From Tanytarsus gracilentus (taxonomy: Eukaryota > Arthropoda > Insecta > Diptera > Chironomidae), in assembly GCA_038502055.1 (NCBI GenBank), contig JAXRKN010000037.1, positions 992,001-1,056,000 of the forward strand: 64,000 nt of DNA. Reading direction: 5' to 3'. The position numbers and the translations under genes were made by a program. Shown here one piece after another: positions 1 through 11,412 of this stretch (its first letter is position 1; each line of letters opens with the position of its first letter). Below the pieces are notes generated by a model. It saw only the letters and a list, made by a program, of their open reading frames with translations, was not told the origin of the DNA and made no database searches.

Positions 1-417
1 GGGTGAGGGTGACTTACTTACAAAGTCGACATACAAAATCAACCGGTTGTCAGGCAATTGAAATAAGTATCATAACCCACAAAAAGTGATAACACTAGTA
101 TATTCATGTTTTCGTTTGTCTGTCTTTTTGAGATTTTGTCCACCTAAGCACTTGCTTTAGTTTAGCATATATTTTTTTAAAGTTGGGCAACACCCGTGTG
201 GGTTTTGAAACATTTTCTTTCATATTTTCTTAAGCATTGCGTGACTTTTCATTTGTCAGACATTTAAAGTAAAATCTTGATAACCTAATTAGACTTGAAC
301 AAATAACACTTTATGGAAGAAAGTGCACAGAAGAAAGTTTTTCACTTTCATTTATATAATTGCCATGCAATGACGACAAATTTGGAATTTTTGCATTAAT
401 CAGACTATTTATAGAAG
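1..417. other. Upstream region of the TPPP gene, no gene seen
   Basis: AT-rich DNA before the first start codon. It should hold the TPPP promoter and 5' leader, but I see no convincing TATA box or initiator. I cannot tell whether a neighbouring gene enters from the left edge. Confidence 0.5.
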
Positions 418-1119
418 ATGGCTGAAGCACCAGTTAAAGAAATAGCTGCAATGTCAATAAACCCAAAAGAACCCGCAGCAAATGGCAACGCATCTCCAGC
501 ACCAGGGAGTGAATCAGGTACTGGAACATTTAAAGATCAATTTAAGGCATTTTCAAAGTTTGGGGATGTCAAGAGTGATGGAAAATTTATAACTCTTTCA
601 CAATCCGATAAGTGGATGAAACAAGCTCAGGTTTGTATACGAAAATATTTTTCTATATTTATTCAACTCATTATCATTGCTAGGTTATTGACAAAAAAAT
701 CACAACAACCGATACCGGAATTCATTTCAAGAAATTAAAATCTGTGAAAGTCTCCATCTTAGACTATCAGAAGTTTTTAGAAGATCTCGCAAAAACCAGA
801 AGCGTCGATTTAGCTGAGATTAAATCGAAAATGGCCAATTGCGGTGTACCGGGTGCCAATGTACTTAAAGTAAGTGAAATATTTAATTTATCATATTTTA
901 CGATTTAATTCATTACTCATATAATTATTTTAGGCGAATCCTAAAGCGGAAGCGACAGTCGCACGCTTAACTGATACCTCAAAATATACTGGAAGTCATA
1001 AGCAACGATTCGATGAAACTGGAAAGGGAAAGGGCAAATCGGGACGTGAAGATCTCCCGGATGGAGATGGATATGTGGCAGGCTACAAGCACAAGGATAC
1101 TTTTGATAAGACACATTAA
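418..1119 (+). CDS. ringer: TPPP / p25-alpha family protein (ringmaker-like)
   Basis: Tubulin polymerization-promoting protein of the p25-alpha family, which binds and bundles microtubules in the cytoplasm; the Drosophila member is ringmaker. Exons 418-630, 684-869 and 934-1119 join in frame to 194 residues, the usual length for the insect protein. Exon 1 gives an Ala/Ser/Pro-rich disordered N-terminus followed by FKAFSKFGD and the start of the p25-alpha core. Exon 2 continues it (ITTTDTGIHFKK, VSILDYQKFLEDLA). Exon 3 carries the conserved C-terminal part, TDTSKYTGSHKQRFDETGKG, and ends in GYVAGYKHKDTFDKTH. Introns are 53 and 64 bp with GT-AG ends. The start at 418 is the first ATG of the open frame and gives family length. 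Family assignment is firm; the symbol assumes orthology to the single fly gene. Confidence 0.93.
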
Positions 1120-2073
1120 ATCATTTCTTAATTATTTATCTAAGCCCTCTATGAAAAAAATCATCAGCACATATGTACGTGTATGACCCCTTTATATTCT
1201 CTATACAATTTTGGTACGAAAAAAATACAAAACAATATGTTATTTCTTTAAGAAAACTGAAACCTGCCAATAATCAAAATGAAAATTTAAAAACCCTAAA
1301 ATTTTCACCAATTTAATGAATTACCGAGTTTTCTTCTAAGAAAATGTGTTTCAAAAATTTATAATATTCAATTTGACATTTAAAAAGCGTGTTATGCCAC
1401 TGTTAATGAATTCATGCTTTTGCAATTAATCACCCGGATATTTATAAAAATCAATGTGTAGCATCTGCATTCCAATGCTTGTAACAAGGTTAAGAATTTT
1501 TTGACAAAGATTTTTTTTGCTAGTCAAGCTAGTTTTAGATAGAGCGAGAGAGATTTTGAACTAATAATTCAAAGTTTTAAAGTTTGGCTATAATTTCTGA
1601 TTGAAGTGGTAGAGGTTAAACACCTTTCATAAAAATTAATTTAAGCTGACAAAAATCTTAAATATAGTATGAATCAACTTGAAATGATGTGACAAAAAAA
1701 TATTCTGAAAAGTTTCTGCTAGACTATTAGATTTTTTCAAGAGGTATATTCAGAAAATTTTAGCATGTATTAATTTGGTATCATCAATTCAAGACACATC
1801 AGTAATAAAACAAGTTGCATTAAAATAAAAATTTCAAATATCTAGATGATCCCAACTTTTTTTAATTTAAGCATTGAACTATTTGGCATACTTAATTTTG
1901 ATTGTTGCTGATTTACTGCTTCGTGTTCATGCACGAGAAAAATTCAAAAATAAAACTAATCGGTATTTAATAAAATTAATTTTTAATTATTATTAATTTT
2001 CATCCTTTTCTAAAGCAAGTGTTCTGCAGCATACAGAGGTCTCAAGTTTGTCCACGAACCGATTTCAACCCAT
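1120..2073. other. Intergenic, TPPP 3' side
   Basis: AT-rich sequence after the TPPP stop, presumably its 3' UTR followed by spacer. I see no reading frame or RNA gene. The 11-bp word GTTCTGCAGCA lies at 2021-2031 and recurs at 2981-2991 on the far side of the foldback element. Confidence 0.5.
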
Positions 2074-2204
2074 TTCCTAATTATCCTAATTATTCTAATT
2101 ATTCCTAATTATCCTAATTATTCCTAATTATTTTCTTAATTTTTAAATTTTTTTTGATAATTAGATAATTAGAATAATTAGGATAATTAGAATAATTAGT
2201 TGAA

Positions 2205-2223
2205 GTTGTCGCGCAGCGACAAC
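2205..2223. repeat. Apical hairpin of the left foldback arm
   Basis: Perfect 8-bp stem GTTGTCGC/GCGACAAC with a GCA loop. It is flanked on both sides by tens of bases of complementary AT-rich units, so a stem of roughly 50 bp is possible. Confidence 0.85.
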
Positions 2224-2797
2224 CCTTTTCCTAATTATCCTAATTATGCTAATTATTCTAATTATTCTAATTATCACTTTTTTTTGTACCGCTCGAATGA
2301 AATTGTTGCGGTTAACGTAACCGCCATTGAAATTTTGAAAGGGAGGGGGTTTAACTTTTCGATTCTCTCTCACTCTCACTCTATATTTTGTTAATGTGTG
2401 TTAGTGTGTGTTGAAGCGAAAAGTGTCAATAGTAAACAAAAGTGAAAATTGCAAATGGAAAAAATTTAATATTTTCATCAAAGTCGCCTTAGTTTTTTCA
2501 TCTCATCGGATCTTTGGTGGTTGTGATATCAGCGATTGACAGCTGTAAATGAATGAACTCGAATTAAATTCAATTTATGCAACTCTTATCGACATTTTAG
2601 AGTAAAAATATTTATTTAAAATTGCGAATTTCCATTCTTTTGATGAAATAAAATTTTCACACACATCTCACTTATTCGACAGCGTATACCCACCCACCCA
2701 TCCCAAATGGCTATTTTTATCAGGTGCAGCGGTAAGAAAAAAAGTGATAATTAGAATAATTAGGATAATTAGGATAATTAGGATAATTAGGAAAAGG

Positions 2798-2816
2798 GTT
2801 GTCGCTGCGCGACAAC
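2798..2816. repeat. Apical hairpin of the right foldback arm
   Basis: Reverse complement of the 2205-2223 hairpin with the same 8-bp stem (loop TGC), flanked by AT units in mirrored order. Confidence 0.85.
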
Positions 2817-2975
2817 TTCAACTAATTATTCTAATTATCCTAATTATCTAATTATCTAATTATCTAATTATCTAATTATCAAAAAAAAAAATTAAGAAAA
2901 TAATTAGGAATAATTAGAAATAATTAGGAATAATTAGGAATAATAATGAATAATTAGGAATAATAATGAATAAAA

Positions 2976-3609
2976 TTGTAGTTCTGCAGCAGGAAAACAT
3001 CTAACTAGTAAAAGTACTAATCAAATATTCAGAAAGGTGTAAACTATTTTTGGTCAATTGTTAATACCTAAAATATGTGTTTGGGTGCAATATTTTTTCT
3101 GAAATCATTAATTATTGAAGCATTATTAATATTTGTGTATGCGATCGTAGTGTGTGTGTAAGAGGGGTAGAAGGAAGCACAATTACTGATTTGTCACTAA
3201 TCGTGAGAAGCACGATACTTTTTACCTCCTCAAACCTGTTTTCCATTTTTTATACAGCTCATTTTACATTCATCGATATAATTTTAATAAGTGTATCAAT
3301 TTTAATACCTTCAAGGTTGTCTCAGATTCAATGTTTTTTTTAAATACCCATCTCACCGCATTCCCTCGCAATCAAATCAAATGAATTATTTGATACACGA
3401 GAAGTTTCACAATGTAAAAATGGACACTGTTTTATGATCAGACGATTGCATCAGAAACTCAACGATGATTCAGAAAAAACACCTGTCTGATTTGAAATTA
3501 TTCAAAATTGCTCTTTAATTATTTTTTTTGTACATTTTTTTTTCATTGACAAATGATCTGGAAAATATGCGATTGAAATTCCTTTAACTCGTCCTTTGGA
3601 TCTCGTTTT
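2976..3609. other. Intergenic between foldback element and cuticle gene
   Basis: AT-rich with no supported gene. The left end holds GTTCTGCAGCA (2981-2991). The right part should contain the 3' UTR of the minus-strand cuticle gene; TTTATT-type words that could act as poly(A) signals on the minus strand are present, but none stands out. Confidence 0.45.
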
Positions 3610-4447
3610 TTATGCGGCAATGACGTATGGGTAGTTTTGAGCGATGACTTGTGGAGCTGAGTGAATTGAGTACGAGAATGACGATGGCACAATAGTCTTG
3701 ACAAATGGAGCTGCAGCAATATACTGTGACGAATAGGCAATTGGGTGATGGGCAATGTATGGTGATGCATGATAAGCTATAGTTTGTGGCAAGACAACCG
3801 TGTTAATTTCTTGACTTCCGTCATTCTCAGGTCTAGCGGCGGCCAAAGCAGCGGCAGAATCATAAGCTTTTTGATGTTCTTGTTTAGCCAATTTAACTAG
3901 ATCCCAAAAAATGTATTAAAATTCATTAAAAGTCAAACTTTAAATTTAATTTACCTTCGACGGTGTCCTCAACAGGTTGAGGAGCTTCAGCTGTGATAAC
4001 TTCGGTTTTACTGTCATCACTTCCACTATTATTCTCGGCTTCCTTGACAGCTTTAAGGTGATCTTCACGAGCTTGTTTCACTTCTGGAGTGTCTTCTACG
4101 GGCTGTGGTGGTTGATTGTTGTCTACAGGTGCGGATGGAAGATTTGTTGCAGCCACTCTGAATCCAAGAGCATCGCTGACATAGTTGACGGTTTGCAATT
4201 TGTTTTCGGGATCGATGTATGAGTAGCTTCCACTTGTGATTCCATCGAGTGATCTGACTTCCGATTTGGCACTAGGTCCACCGGAATATCCATATGCGTA
4301 CTGGCCAAGACTGTCTTGAGAGTGCCATTGACTGGAAGCTGGTGCGACAACAACGGGTGCAAAAGGTGCACTATAGGAAATTATGTGTGGTGCTCCATGA
4401 ACCGTAACAAGGAACAATGAAATGAACACAGCTAAGAATTGTTTCAT
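3610..4447 (-). CDS. Secreted cuticle protein with RR-like chitin-binding domain
   Basis: Structural protein of the insect exoskeleton. Exons 3955-4447 and 3610-3896 (minus strand) join across a 58-bp intron to 259 residues. Residues 1-18 form a signal peptide (MKQFLAVFISLFLVTVHG). Residues about 48-105 match a Rebers-Riddiford domain of the RR-1 style: GQYAYGYS, then TSGSYSYIDP, VNYVSDALGF and a closing NLP. The C-terminal half has two copies of a PQPVEDT-x-EVK-x-A-x4-H repeat (about residues 114-130 and 157-174), then an Ala-rich, Tyr/His-rich tail typical of cuticle-6-type proteins. The start is the only ATG giving a clean signal peptide, and a TATA box lies 71 bp upstream. The gene stands 47 kb from the six-gene cuticle cluster. 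The exact Cpr subfamily is not certain. Confidence 0.88.
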
Positions 4448-4517
4448 GTTTGCTATTCACTGATGCTTTGATCAACGGCGAGAACTAATGTGATTTGTAA
4501 AGCTCTCGAGAGTGGAC

Positions 4518-4525
4518 TATTTATA
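4518..4525 (-). promoter_or_regulatory. TATA box of the cuticle gene at 3610-4447
   Basis: TATAAATA on the minus strand, 71-78 bp upstream of the start codon. Transcription would begin near 4490-4495, leaving a leader of about 45-50 nt. Position and match are good; no experiment supports it. Confidence 0.6.
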
Positions 4526-5465
4526 CTAGCTAATCGGCATCGAGCTTGCTTGTATCGTCGCAAAACACTCGTCTTTCTCCATCCAACACTGTGAGAAGTT
4601 TTCAGTTACTTGTTTTAATCTAATTTAAATTACGAAGAGATATCATGCGCGCAACGCGTTGTTGTAACATTCCTACTACCCTACTATATACCGATGTACT
4701 CTAAACGAATACATTTGTGATCGTGAAGCGCCAAATAAGAGCGAAATTTAATTTAAATAATTTTATTGATACTACATTATTTAAATAATAATCTTAAAGG
4801 AGGTAAGAAATTACATACGCCGACGGCAAACGAGCTCAATGAAGCAGTAAATGCCCTATGTCACATATTTTTTAATCTATATTATATTTCGAGCGTCGTT
4901 GCTGTCATTAATGTCAAAATTATGCGGTGAGAATTTAAGAATCTCACCAAATAATGCGTTGCGGGAGTGCATTATAATATTTAATCGAGATAAGTACTTT
5001 TCTTCATTATGGAAGCAATTTAGATCGCATTTATTTATCTCGATCAAATAAATTGTATCACCATACAAGATTCAAGATTTCCTTGCCGCCCATCATTTTA
5101 AAAATAAAACAAGTTCATTTGAATAATTTTTATTTTTAAGAAATTATCATTTTTATTTGCGGTCTCTCAATCTATTTATTTTTAATACATGTTTCAAACA
5201 TTGTCGTCGTCACTCGTTTAAATTATTGAAATTATTTTATAAAAATATTGCACAATATAAGTTTATAAAATTTATAATTACGACAGTTGACTGACCACGT
5301 GGTCGCTCAAATTTATTGCGCTCATCTCTCAAACGGTTGCGCAATTTTCAAATTGTGTAGTTTTGGGTCCCTTTTTCGGTAGAGAGAGAAGCATGCAAAT
5401 TTAATAAAAAGAAACAAGAAAAAAATAATTTAGAATTTTTTAGTTTAGTTAAGAGTTAATTGTCG
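4526..5465. other. Intergenic between divergent cuticle and carrier genes
   Basis: Divergent promoter region of about 1 kb with no supported gene. The half near the carrier gene contains a palindromic E-box (5293-5304) and a TTGCGCAA palindrome (5337-5344, C/EBP-like). Confidence 0.5.
5293..5304. promoter_or_regulatory. Perfect palindromic E-box (CACGTG core)
   Basis: GACCACGTGGTC is a 12-bp perfect palindrome with the canonical CACGTG core used by bHLH-zip factors such as Myc/Max, USF and Mondo/Mlx. It lies 162 bp upstream of the carrier start codon. That it is functional is inference. Confidence 0.45.
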
Positions 5466-6565
5466 ATGGAAAGTATCAAGCCATTTGTATACGGAGGCCT
5501 CGCATCAATATTAGCCGAATTCGGCACTTTTCCCCTAGATGTGAGAATAAAATTTTAAAAATGAAAAAACTATTTTACAGTAAATTTAAGATTAAATTTT
5601 AATATTTTTTATTTTATTTTTAGGTGACAAAAACTCGACTACAGGTAAAAGAACTTGATAAATTAATACATTAGAGAAAAAAATCTATTAATCTTTACTC
5701 AATTGCAGATTCAAGAAGGAAGCAAGAATTTAAAATATAATGGATTTTTAAATTGTGGCCTGCAAATTTATAAACAAGAAGGATTGCTTGCACTTTATTC
5801 TGGAATTTCCCCTGCAATATTACGGCAATCTGTTTATGGAACCCTAAAGTTTGGATCATATTACACACTTAAAAATCTAATAGCAAAACAAATTTATCCT
5901 AATGATCATGATATTGTGGAGAATATGTATGTGAATGTTTCTTGTGCAGCTCTTGCTGGTGCCTCATCGAGTGCCATTGCCAATCCTACGGATGTGCTTA
6001 AAGTTCGAATGCAAGTTCATGGAAAGGGAAGTCAATTGCCACTCTATAAGAATTTCTATGAAATTTTTATAACCGAAGGGGTGAGAGGTCTCTATCTAAT
6101 TATAGTCTGGAATTTTAATACATTTTTAGTAATTTCTAATATTTTATTATAGGACTCTATCGTGGAGTGGTACAGACATCACAGCGAGCTGCTACAATTG
6201 CTGCTGTCGAGTTGCCAGTTTATGACTATTGCAAGCACAAATTAATAGACTCAATCGGCGATTCTTCCTCGAATCACTTCCTTTCTTCGTTCATAGCGTC
6301 TTTTTTTGCTGCAATTGCATCCTGTCCCATCGATGTCATTCGTACAAGACTAATGAATCAAAGAAAAATCTTAAGGTCCTACGGAACAACTCAAATGGCT
6401 CAAACCTCCACTGTCTACTTCTCAAATTCATTCGAATGTTTCACCAGCATTATAAGAAATGAGGGTATTAGAGCACTCTACAAAGGATTTTGGCCATCAT
6501 TTATTCGCATGGGACCTTGGAACATTATTTTCTTCATTACCTATGAAAAGTTAAAGACGTTTTAA
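5466..6565 (+). CDS. Bmcp: Mitochondrial carrier of the BMCP1/UCP5 (SLC25A14/30) type
   Basis: Inner-membrane solute carrier of the SLC25 family, uncoupling-protein branch. Exons 5466-5540, 5624-5644, 5709-6087 and 6153-6565 give 295 residues, the normal three-repeat length. Each repeat has its signature: PLDVTKTR (repeat 1), PTDVLKVR (repeat 2), PIDVIRTR (repeat 3). The N-terminus YGGLASILAEFGTFPLD closely resembles the BMCP/UCP5 subgroup, as does ALYSGISPAILRQSVYGTLK. The repeat-1 signature is split by the first intron, and exon 2 is a 21-nt microexon encoding VTKTRLQ. Exon 3 ends at 6087 in phase 1, the only join that restores GLYRGVVQTSQRAA. An AATAAA lies near 6797. Transported substrate cannot be read from sequence. 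Confidence 0.92.
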
Positions 6566-6906
6566 TTTATTAGACAAAAACAGCACCCACCTTCAGCAAC
6601 AAAACAACCATGTCATTGACCATTGACACAGAGTGAAAAAAATAATTGCATTATCATTATAAAAATTTCCACTCAATAGAGGAAAACAGAGTCTTATAAA
6701 GACATTATTTAATGTGCGATTGATTATCTTCCTCATTTATTTATAACAAAAAAAACAAGAGACAAACATTTAATATTGTTGTAGTTAAAAGAGAAGAAAA
6801 TAAATACGAAATGTTTAATAATATTTAATAATACGTGTTGATTTATTTTATGTGATTTTATTTTTCGTGTGTTTATTTTATTTTTAACAGCTTTAAAATT
6901 ATATTT
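6566..6906. other. Convergent 3' spacer between carrier and mle
   Basis: Contains the 3' UTRs of the two converging genes, with AATAAA for the plus-strand gene near 6797 and TTTATT words near 6841-6885 for the minus-strand gene. Nothing else is seen. Confidence 0.5.
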
Positions 6907-9900
6907 TTAATATCCAGAACCACGGCGATTATTTCCATAACCACCTCGATTATTTCCATATCCACCACGATTATTGTTATATCCACTTCCATAGCTGCCA
7001 CGATAATTTCCATATCCTCCTCGATTATTTCCGCTGTTAAAATCAGTTCTCTGGAACTTACCACCTCCAAAGCCCGATGGCCCGCTTCCGCCATAAGAAC
7101 CGCGACTGAAGTTTGACTCACGATCACTTGAAATGCCAATTTCTCTTGTTATCTGATAGTCGCCAGCTTTCATTTCTGATAAACTTCGAATGACAGAAAG
7201 TGCTTTTTGATAGTTTTCATCGAGATTTAAAACTTCTTCGGGCTGTTTTACGACCGTGAATAAAATATCGTCGAGAACTTTTCTCAGCGCACAAATAGTT
7301 GCTGCTTCTGTTGGATCCATTTCCAAATTAATCCAGTTATCGAGACGAACGACTCCTTCAATATAGTCCACTTTCTTGCAAGCAAAAAGCATAAGATGAA
7401 TAGCGGTGACCATACTCATCTGTTTGCAGCTAACTGCTCGAGTTCTTATTTTTTCGCCAAACACAAAGAATGGATATGTAAATGATACCTTTAAGTTTGA
7501 GCAATTGACGGATGTCTTGTGTATGAGTGCAGCTTTCGACTCGGTTGTTAGTACCTTGCGTTTTTCTTTGTGAAAACATACATTAGGATACAAACCTTTA
7601 GAAAATAATAATGGTTTTGCTTTGAACGTTAATCGCTATTCATTTTTACGTTGACTCACTCACCTATACACAAAAGTCCGAGCACAAGATCTAATTCTGG
7701 GTTGGACATATTTGGATCGATTTTTTGAACGAGCATGCACTCCTCAGGGAAACCAGTTTGATTTAAAAGATCGAGTAACTGCTTCTTTGCCTCCCAAATT
7801 ACACGCATTGTTGGAAGCTGAATGCTACAAAATTAAGTCGATTAAAAAGTTTAATAATAACTCAACCAACAACTCACCCTTTCCATTCACAAAACCGTAT
7901 CTCCTCATCTTCTCCCCTGTTCTTAGCAGACAACCACATCTGACAAACGTTCGCCATTGCGACATAATCAGAGCATTTATTTCCCGCCAAGTTCTTCTGA
8001 TGATTTGCAAGTCTCCTTTGACCCATGTCGAGGGAAAAAATTTCACTAAATGTTCCAGAATATGCAGCCATAACGCCGATAGTGTCGCCGACAAGAAAAA
8101 TGTTTCCAATAATCATCATTTTTCCTAATCGCGGTTCAATGGGCAGCCTTGCCAAAATTTTTCCCAAAGGCGTGAGTTCATCCTGCTCATCAAGACATTT
8201 CATTTCACGCAAAAGAACTTCAGCCTCAATCACAGCATCTAAGGGTGGCGGTTCAATGGCTTTCGACAAAAATTGTCCAATAGCTCCAAGTCGAAGAAGC
8301 TTGATGCTCAATGCAATCTCATGGAGAGGTGTTCTAAACATTTCTGGAGTCATGTGTTCGTCTAAACGTTCAAAGCGCGCTCTCGAGCATAGAGTAAAGC
8401 AACATCCAGGCCTTACACGTCCAGCTCTTCCTTTCCTCTGCTCAAGATTAGTCCTCGATGCCCAAACCGTCGCGTAAGATGTCAAATTATTGTGACTTGT
8501 AAAAAGTTTCATTCGTGCCTTGCAAACATCGATTACATACACAATATCGTCAATTGTTATTGAAGTTTCAGCAATGTTTGTACTTAAAATAATTTTTGTG
8601 ACGCCGTTCGGTACTCTTTCAAAAACTCTTCGTTGATCTTCACGTGGAAGTTGTGAGTGAAGCGGTAAAATTGAATATTCAGAGACACCGAATTTGGGAT
8701 TGTTTTGCAAATATTTCATGAGAGCAAAAATCAAGTTCCACCCTGGCAGGAAAATTAAAACCGCTCCTTCCACATTCATTCCTTTAATGTGACACAAAAG
8801 TGCTTCAATTAGCTCAAAACTTACTTCAGATTCGGATAATGCAGCCATTGCTGCTTTTGTTTGTTGCGAATACTGTCCGGATATCATCTTGTTACAGTTT
8901 GTCTCTTGCTGCTCCTCAGCAGCTATCAATTCTTGTTCTCCTCCATCGTCATCATCACCGCCTCCCTTATTCTTTCGTTTTCTGCTGTCTGGTGGCGGGA
9001 AAAACTTTAAAAGCTCAATTGTGTCATCGAGGAAATACTGCTTAACAGGAAAAGCCTAAATAGTAATTAAGATTTATTATTTAAGAAAAAAGTTCAATAT
9101 TTCAACTCACCCGTCCAGGTACTTCAATAACTGGACAATTTCCGTAATATTCACTAAATAGAGTTGTGTCGATTGTTGCAGACATTAGAATAACTCTCAA
9201 ATCCGGATAGGTGCTCACCATGTCCCTTAATACAACCATAATAAAATCGCTGTTTACGTCTCTCTCGTGAATTTCATCAACAATTACGTGCGAGACTCCT
9301 CGTAATCCAGCCTCAAGCTTGCGCAAGAGAACGCCAATGGTACAGAATAAAATTGAGCCGTAAGGCCGAGGAAGTGTCGTCTCAAATCTTACCGAGTAAC
9401 CGACAGATTCACCAAGCATTTCATTTCTTTCGTATGCGATTCGTTCTGCAACGGAAACTGCTGAAATTCTTCTTGGCTGTGTAACAACTACATTACACCA
9501 TGCCCCCGATCCTGATGCGACATAGTCCTCGAGGATAAATTGAGCGATTTGAGTTGTTTTACCGCATCCCGTATTTCCGCGAATCAAAACAACCGAGTTG
9601 TCATTGATAGCTTCAATAATTTGTCGTCGCATTGCATGAATTGGCAAGGTTTCACGGGCTCGTGTTCTCTCTTCAAGATCACGGTCATTTAGCTTTTTTT
9701 CTCTTGCATTTCCAAGTAAATCTTCACTCAACTGCTCTAGCGTAGCCGTTGACAAATATCCTTCATCAATATTTGAGGCGTTCCATGCATTCCAGTTGGG
9801 GACGGGAGGTGACCAACTGATGATTGATCCGGTAATTTGGAATGGCGTTGGTTTCCTTTCAACCTCCGGTTCATGAATAAGCAAAGAAACAGGATTATCA

Positions 9901-11412
9901 ACTTGACTGCGTGGATCAACGCGTACAGGATACACTCGCAAATCATTTAAAACTTGACGAGCATTGTTAATTATATTTGGATCGACTTTTACGGGATAAT
10001 TGGGTAATTTATCCTCAATTTTGGATTTTTTTAATGTTCCGGAGAACGCTTCAATTACGCCCAAATGAAAGAGTTGGCGAACGATGGAGAGTGAGCAAGA
10101 TTTACTCGCTGATTGTTTATTACTTCCACTCTCGCGACCAGTCACATTGCGTCGTAGTTGCTTCACAAAAATTGACATTTCAGCCATGAAGCTCCTTTAA
10201 TTTAAAAAAAACACAGATGATGTTAGATTTTTAAAATTTCTAAACATTTACTTACGTGATCTAACGACATTCTATCATGATGAAGATGAAGACATCTCTA
10301 AACAAAGTTGAAATAATAAAATTTCATGAAATTGTCTTCATTGAGCATTAATTAGAATTTAGAAATTAAAAAAATAATTAGTTAAGTGACTCACATGCTC
10401 CCTTAGAGTCCAAAAAGATGACATTTTTAAGTGTGAGAGCACTTATAAAAAAATAAAAATCAATTCTGCATTTGAATAAAATCAATCGAGCTTTTAATTT
10501 AGAAGATAACAATTTTATGTTTTCCTCAGAATTAATGAAAATTCTTTTGTATGCAGAAATGATTTCAATTAAAACAGTATGAAACTTTAACTTAACAACA
10601 GCATGTCGATAAAAGCTCTTGTGAAATTCACAACTTTTAGAATTTCAAAAGCTTTATTTGTTTTGAATACAAATTTAAACGCATATTCTTGAGATGTCTT
10701 CATATTCAATAAAACTATTTTCAATGCTTTCCACTATTAGGAATGCAAAGAAACAAATAAAAATGTACCTATTATGATCAGGGCCGATTGCAGAGTACTT
10801 AAATTCGCCGGGAATCTTGTTCGCTTGCATGAATTGATTGAGTTTTGATTTTGCATTTTCAATTGTCCAATTACCATGAATAGAAGCATTAACGTCCAGT
10901 GACTCAGCTTCTTCCATATTGGCTTGTTCTTTAGCGCGATCCATGTATGATTGTTGATTATCATCGCGCTGATTCCCGTAAGGACGATAAGCTTGTCCGA
11001 GTTGATTTGGAGAGAAATTTGATAAATTTCCACTCTGTTGCTGATTAAAGATGTACTGCTGCTGCTGCTGTTGTTGATCATTTCCACTCGGACCTGGCAT
11101 TTCGTCGTTACTTGGAACTTCATTTTGATTTATTTTTGCGGATCTTACGAGAAAGTTTACAAAATCTCTTGCAGAATTCTTTTCGGCGTCCTTTTTGCTC
11201 GTTGAGTTTCCGGCACCGACGTATGCGAATCCAGGAACTCGGACTTCACATAAAAATCGCTGTCTAAACTTTGGACCTATAAGAAAATTATAATTTTTGT
11301 TTTTATTTAAATTTTTTTTGAAGAACTCACCAGTCGGTCTCGTCTCAAACTGTGGATCTACTTTGTTCTTTGAACACCACTCATGAAAGAATGACTTAAT
11401 ATCTTGCGGCAT
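6907..11412 (-). CDS. mle: DExH-box RNA helicase MLE / DHX9 (RNA helicase A)
   Basis: ATP-dependent RNA/DNA helicase; in flies it remodels roX RNA in the dosage-compensation complex, and elsewhere it is a general nuclear RNA helicase. Exons on the minus strand: 11331-11412, 10769-11276, 9111-10194, 7878-9055, 7664-7824, 6907-7595; total 1233 residues, close to the family's 1270-1290. dsRBD1 is at about residues 3-70; then come a Gln run near 105 and dsRBD2 at about 165-255 split by the 574-bp intron. Helicase motifs: GNTGCGKT about 403-410, DEIH about 503-506, SAT, and QRKGRAGR about 763-770. A helicase-associated domain follows, then a C-terminal RGG/GYGNN-rich tail. The frame holds through all joins. 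Start codons of this gene and U1-C are 204 bp apart, head-to-head. Whether it serves dosage compensation in this species cannot be told. Confidence 0.96.

Larger units (their letters stand above)
2074..2975. repeat. Foldback element with nested hairpins built from TAATTAGGA-like units
   Basis: Two arms, about 2074-2286 and 2739-2975, are near-perfect inverted copies of each other around a spacer of about 450 bp. Each arm contains AT-rich units (TAATTATCC / GGATAATTA) in alternating orientation. Each is centred on a GC-rich hairpin, GTTGTCGC-3 nt-GCGACAAC, at 2205-2223 in the left arm and 2798-2816 in the right, where it appears as the reverse complement. Each arm can therefore fold on itself, and the two arms can pair with each other. 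The inner boundaries are also mirrored (a GCGGTA/TACCGC motif beside an A/T run and GTGATAATTAG). The spacer has no convincing protein-coding frame. This fits a non-autonomous foldback or MITE-like element, or an inverted segmental duplication; no transposase is present. Confidence 0.8.

Noticed and set aside
2161..2394. Short open frames on both strands inside the left foldback arm
   Set aside because: They translate the AT-rich units into Ile/Asn/Tyr repeats; an artefact of low-complexity sequence.
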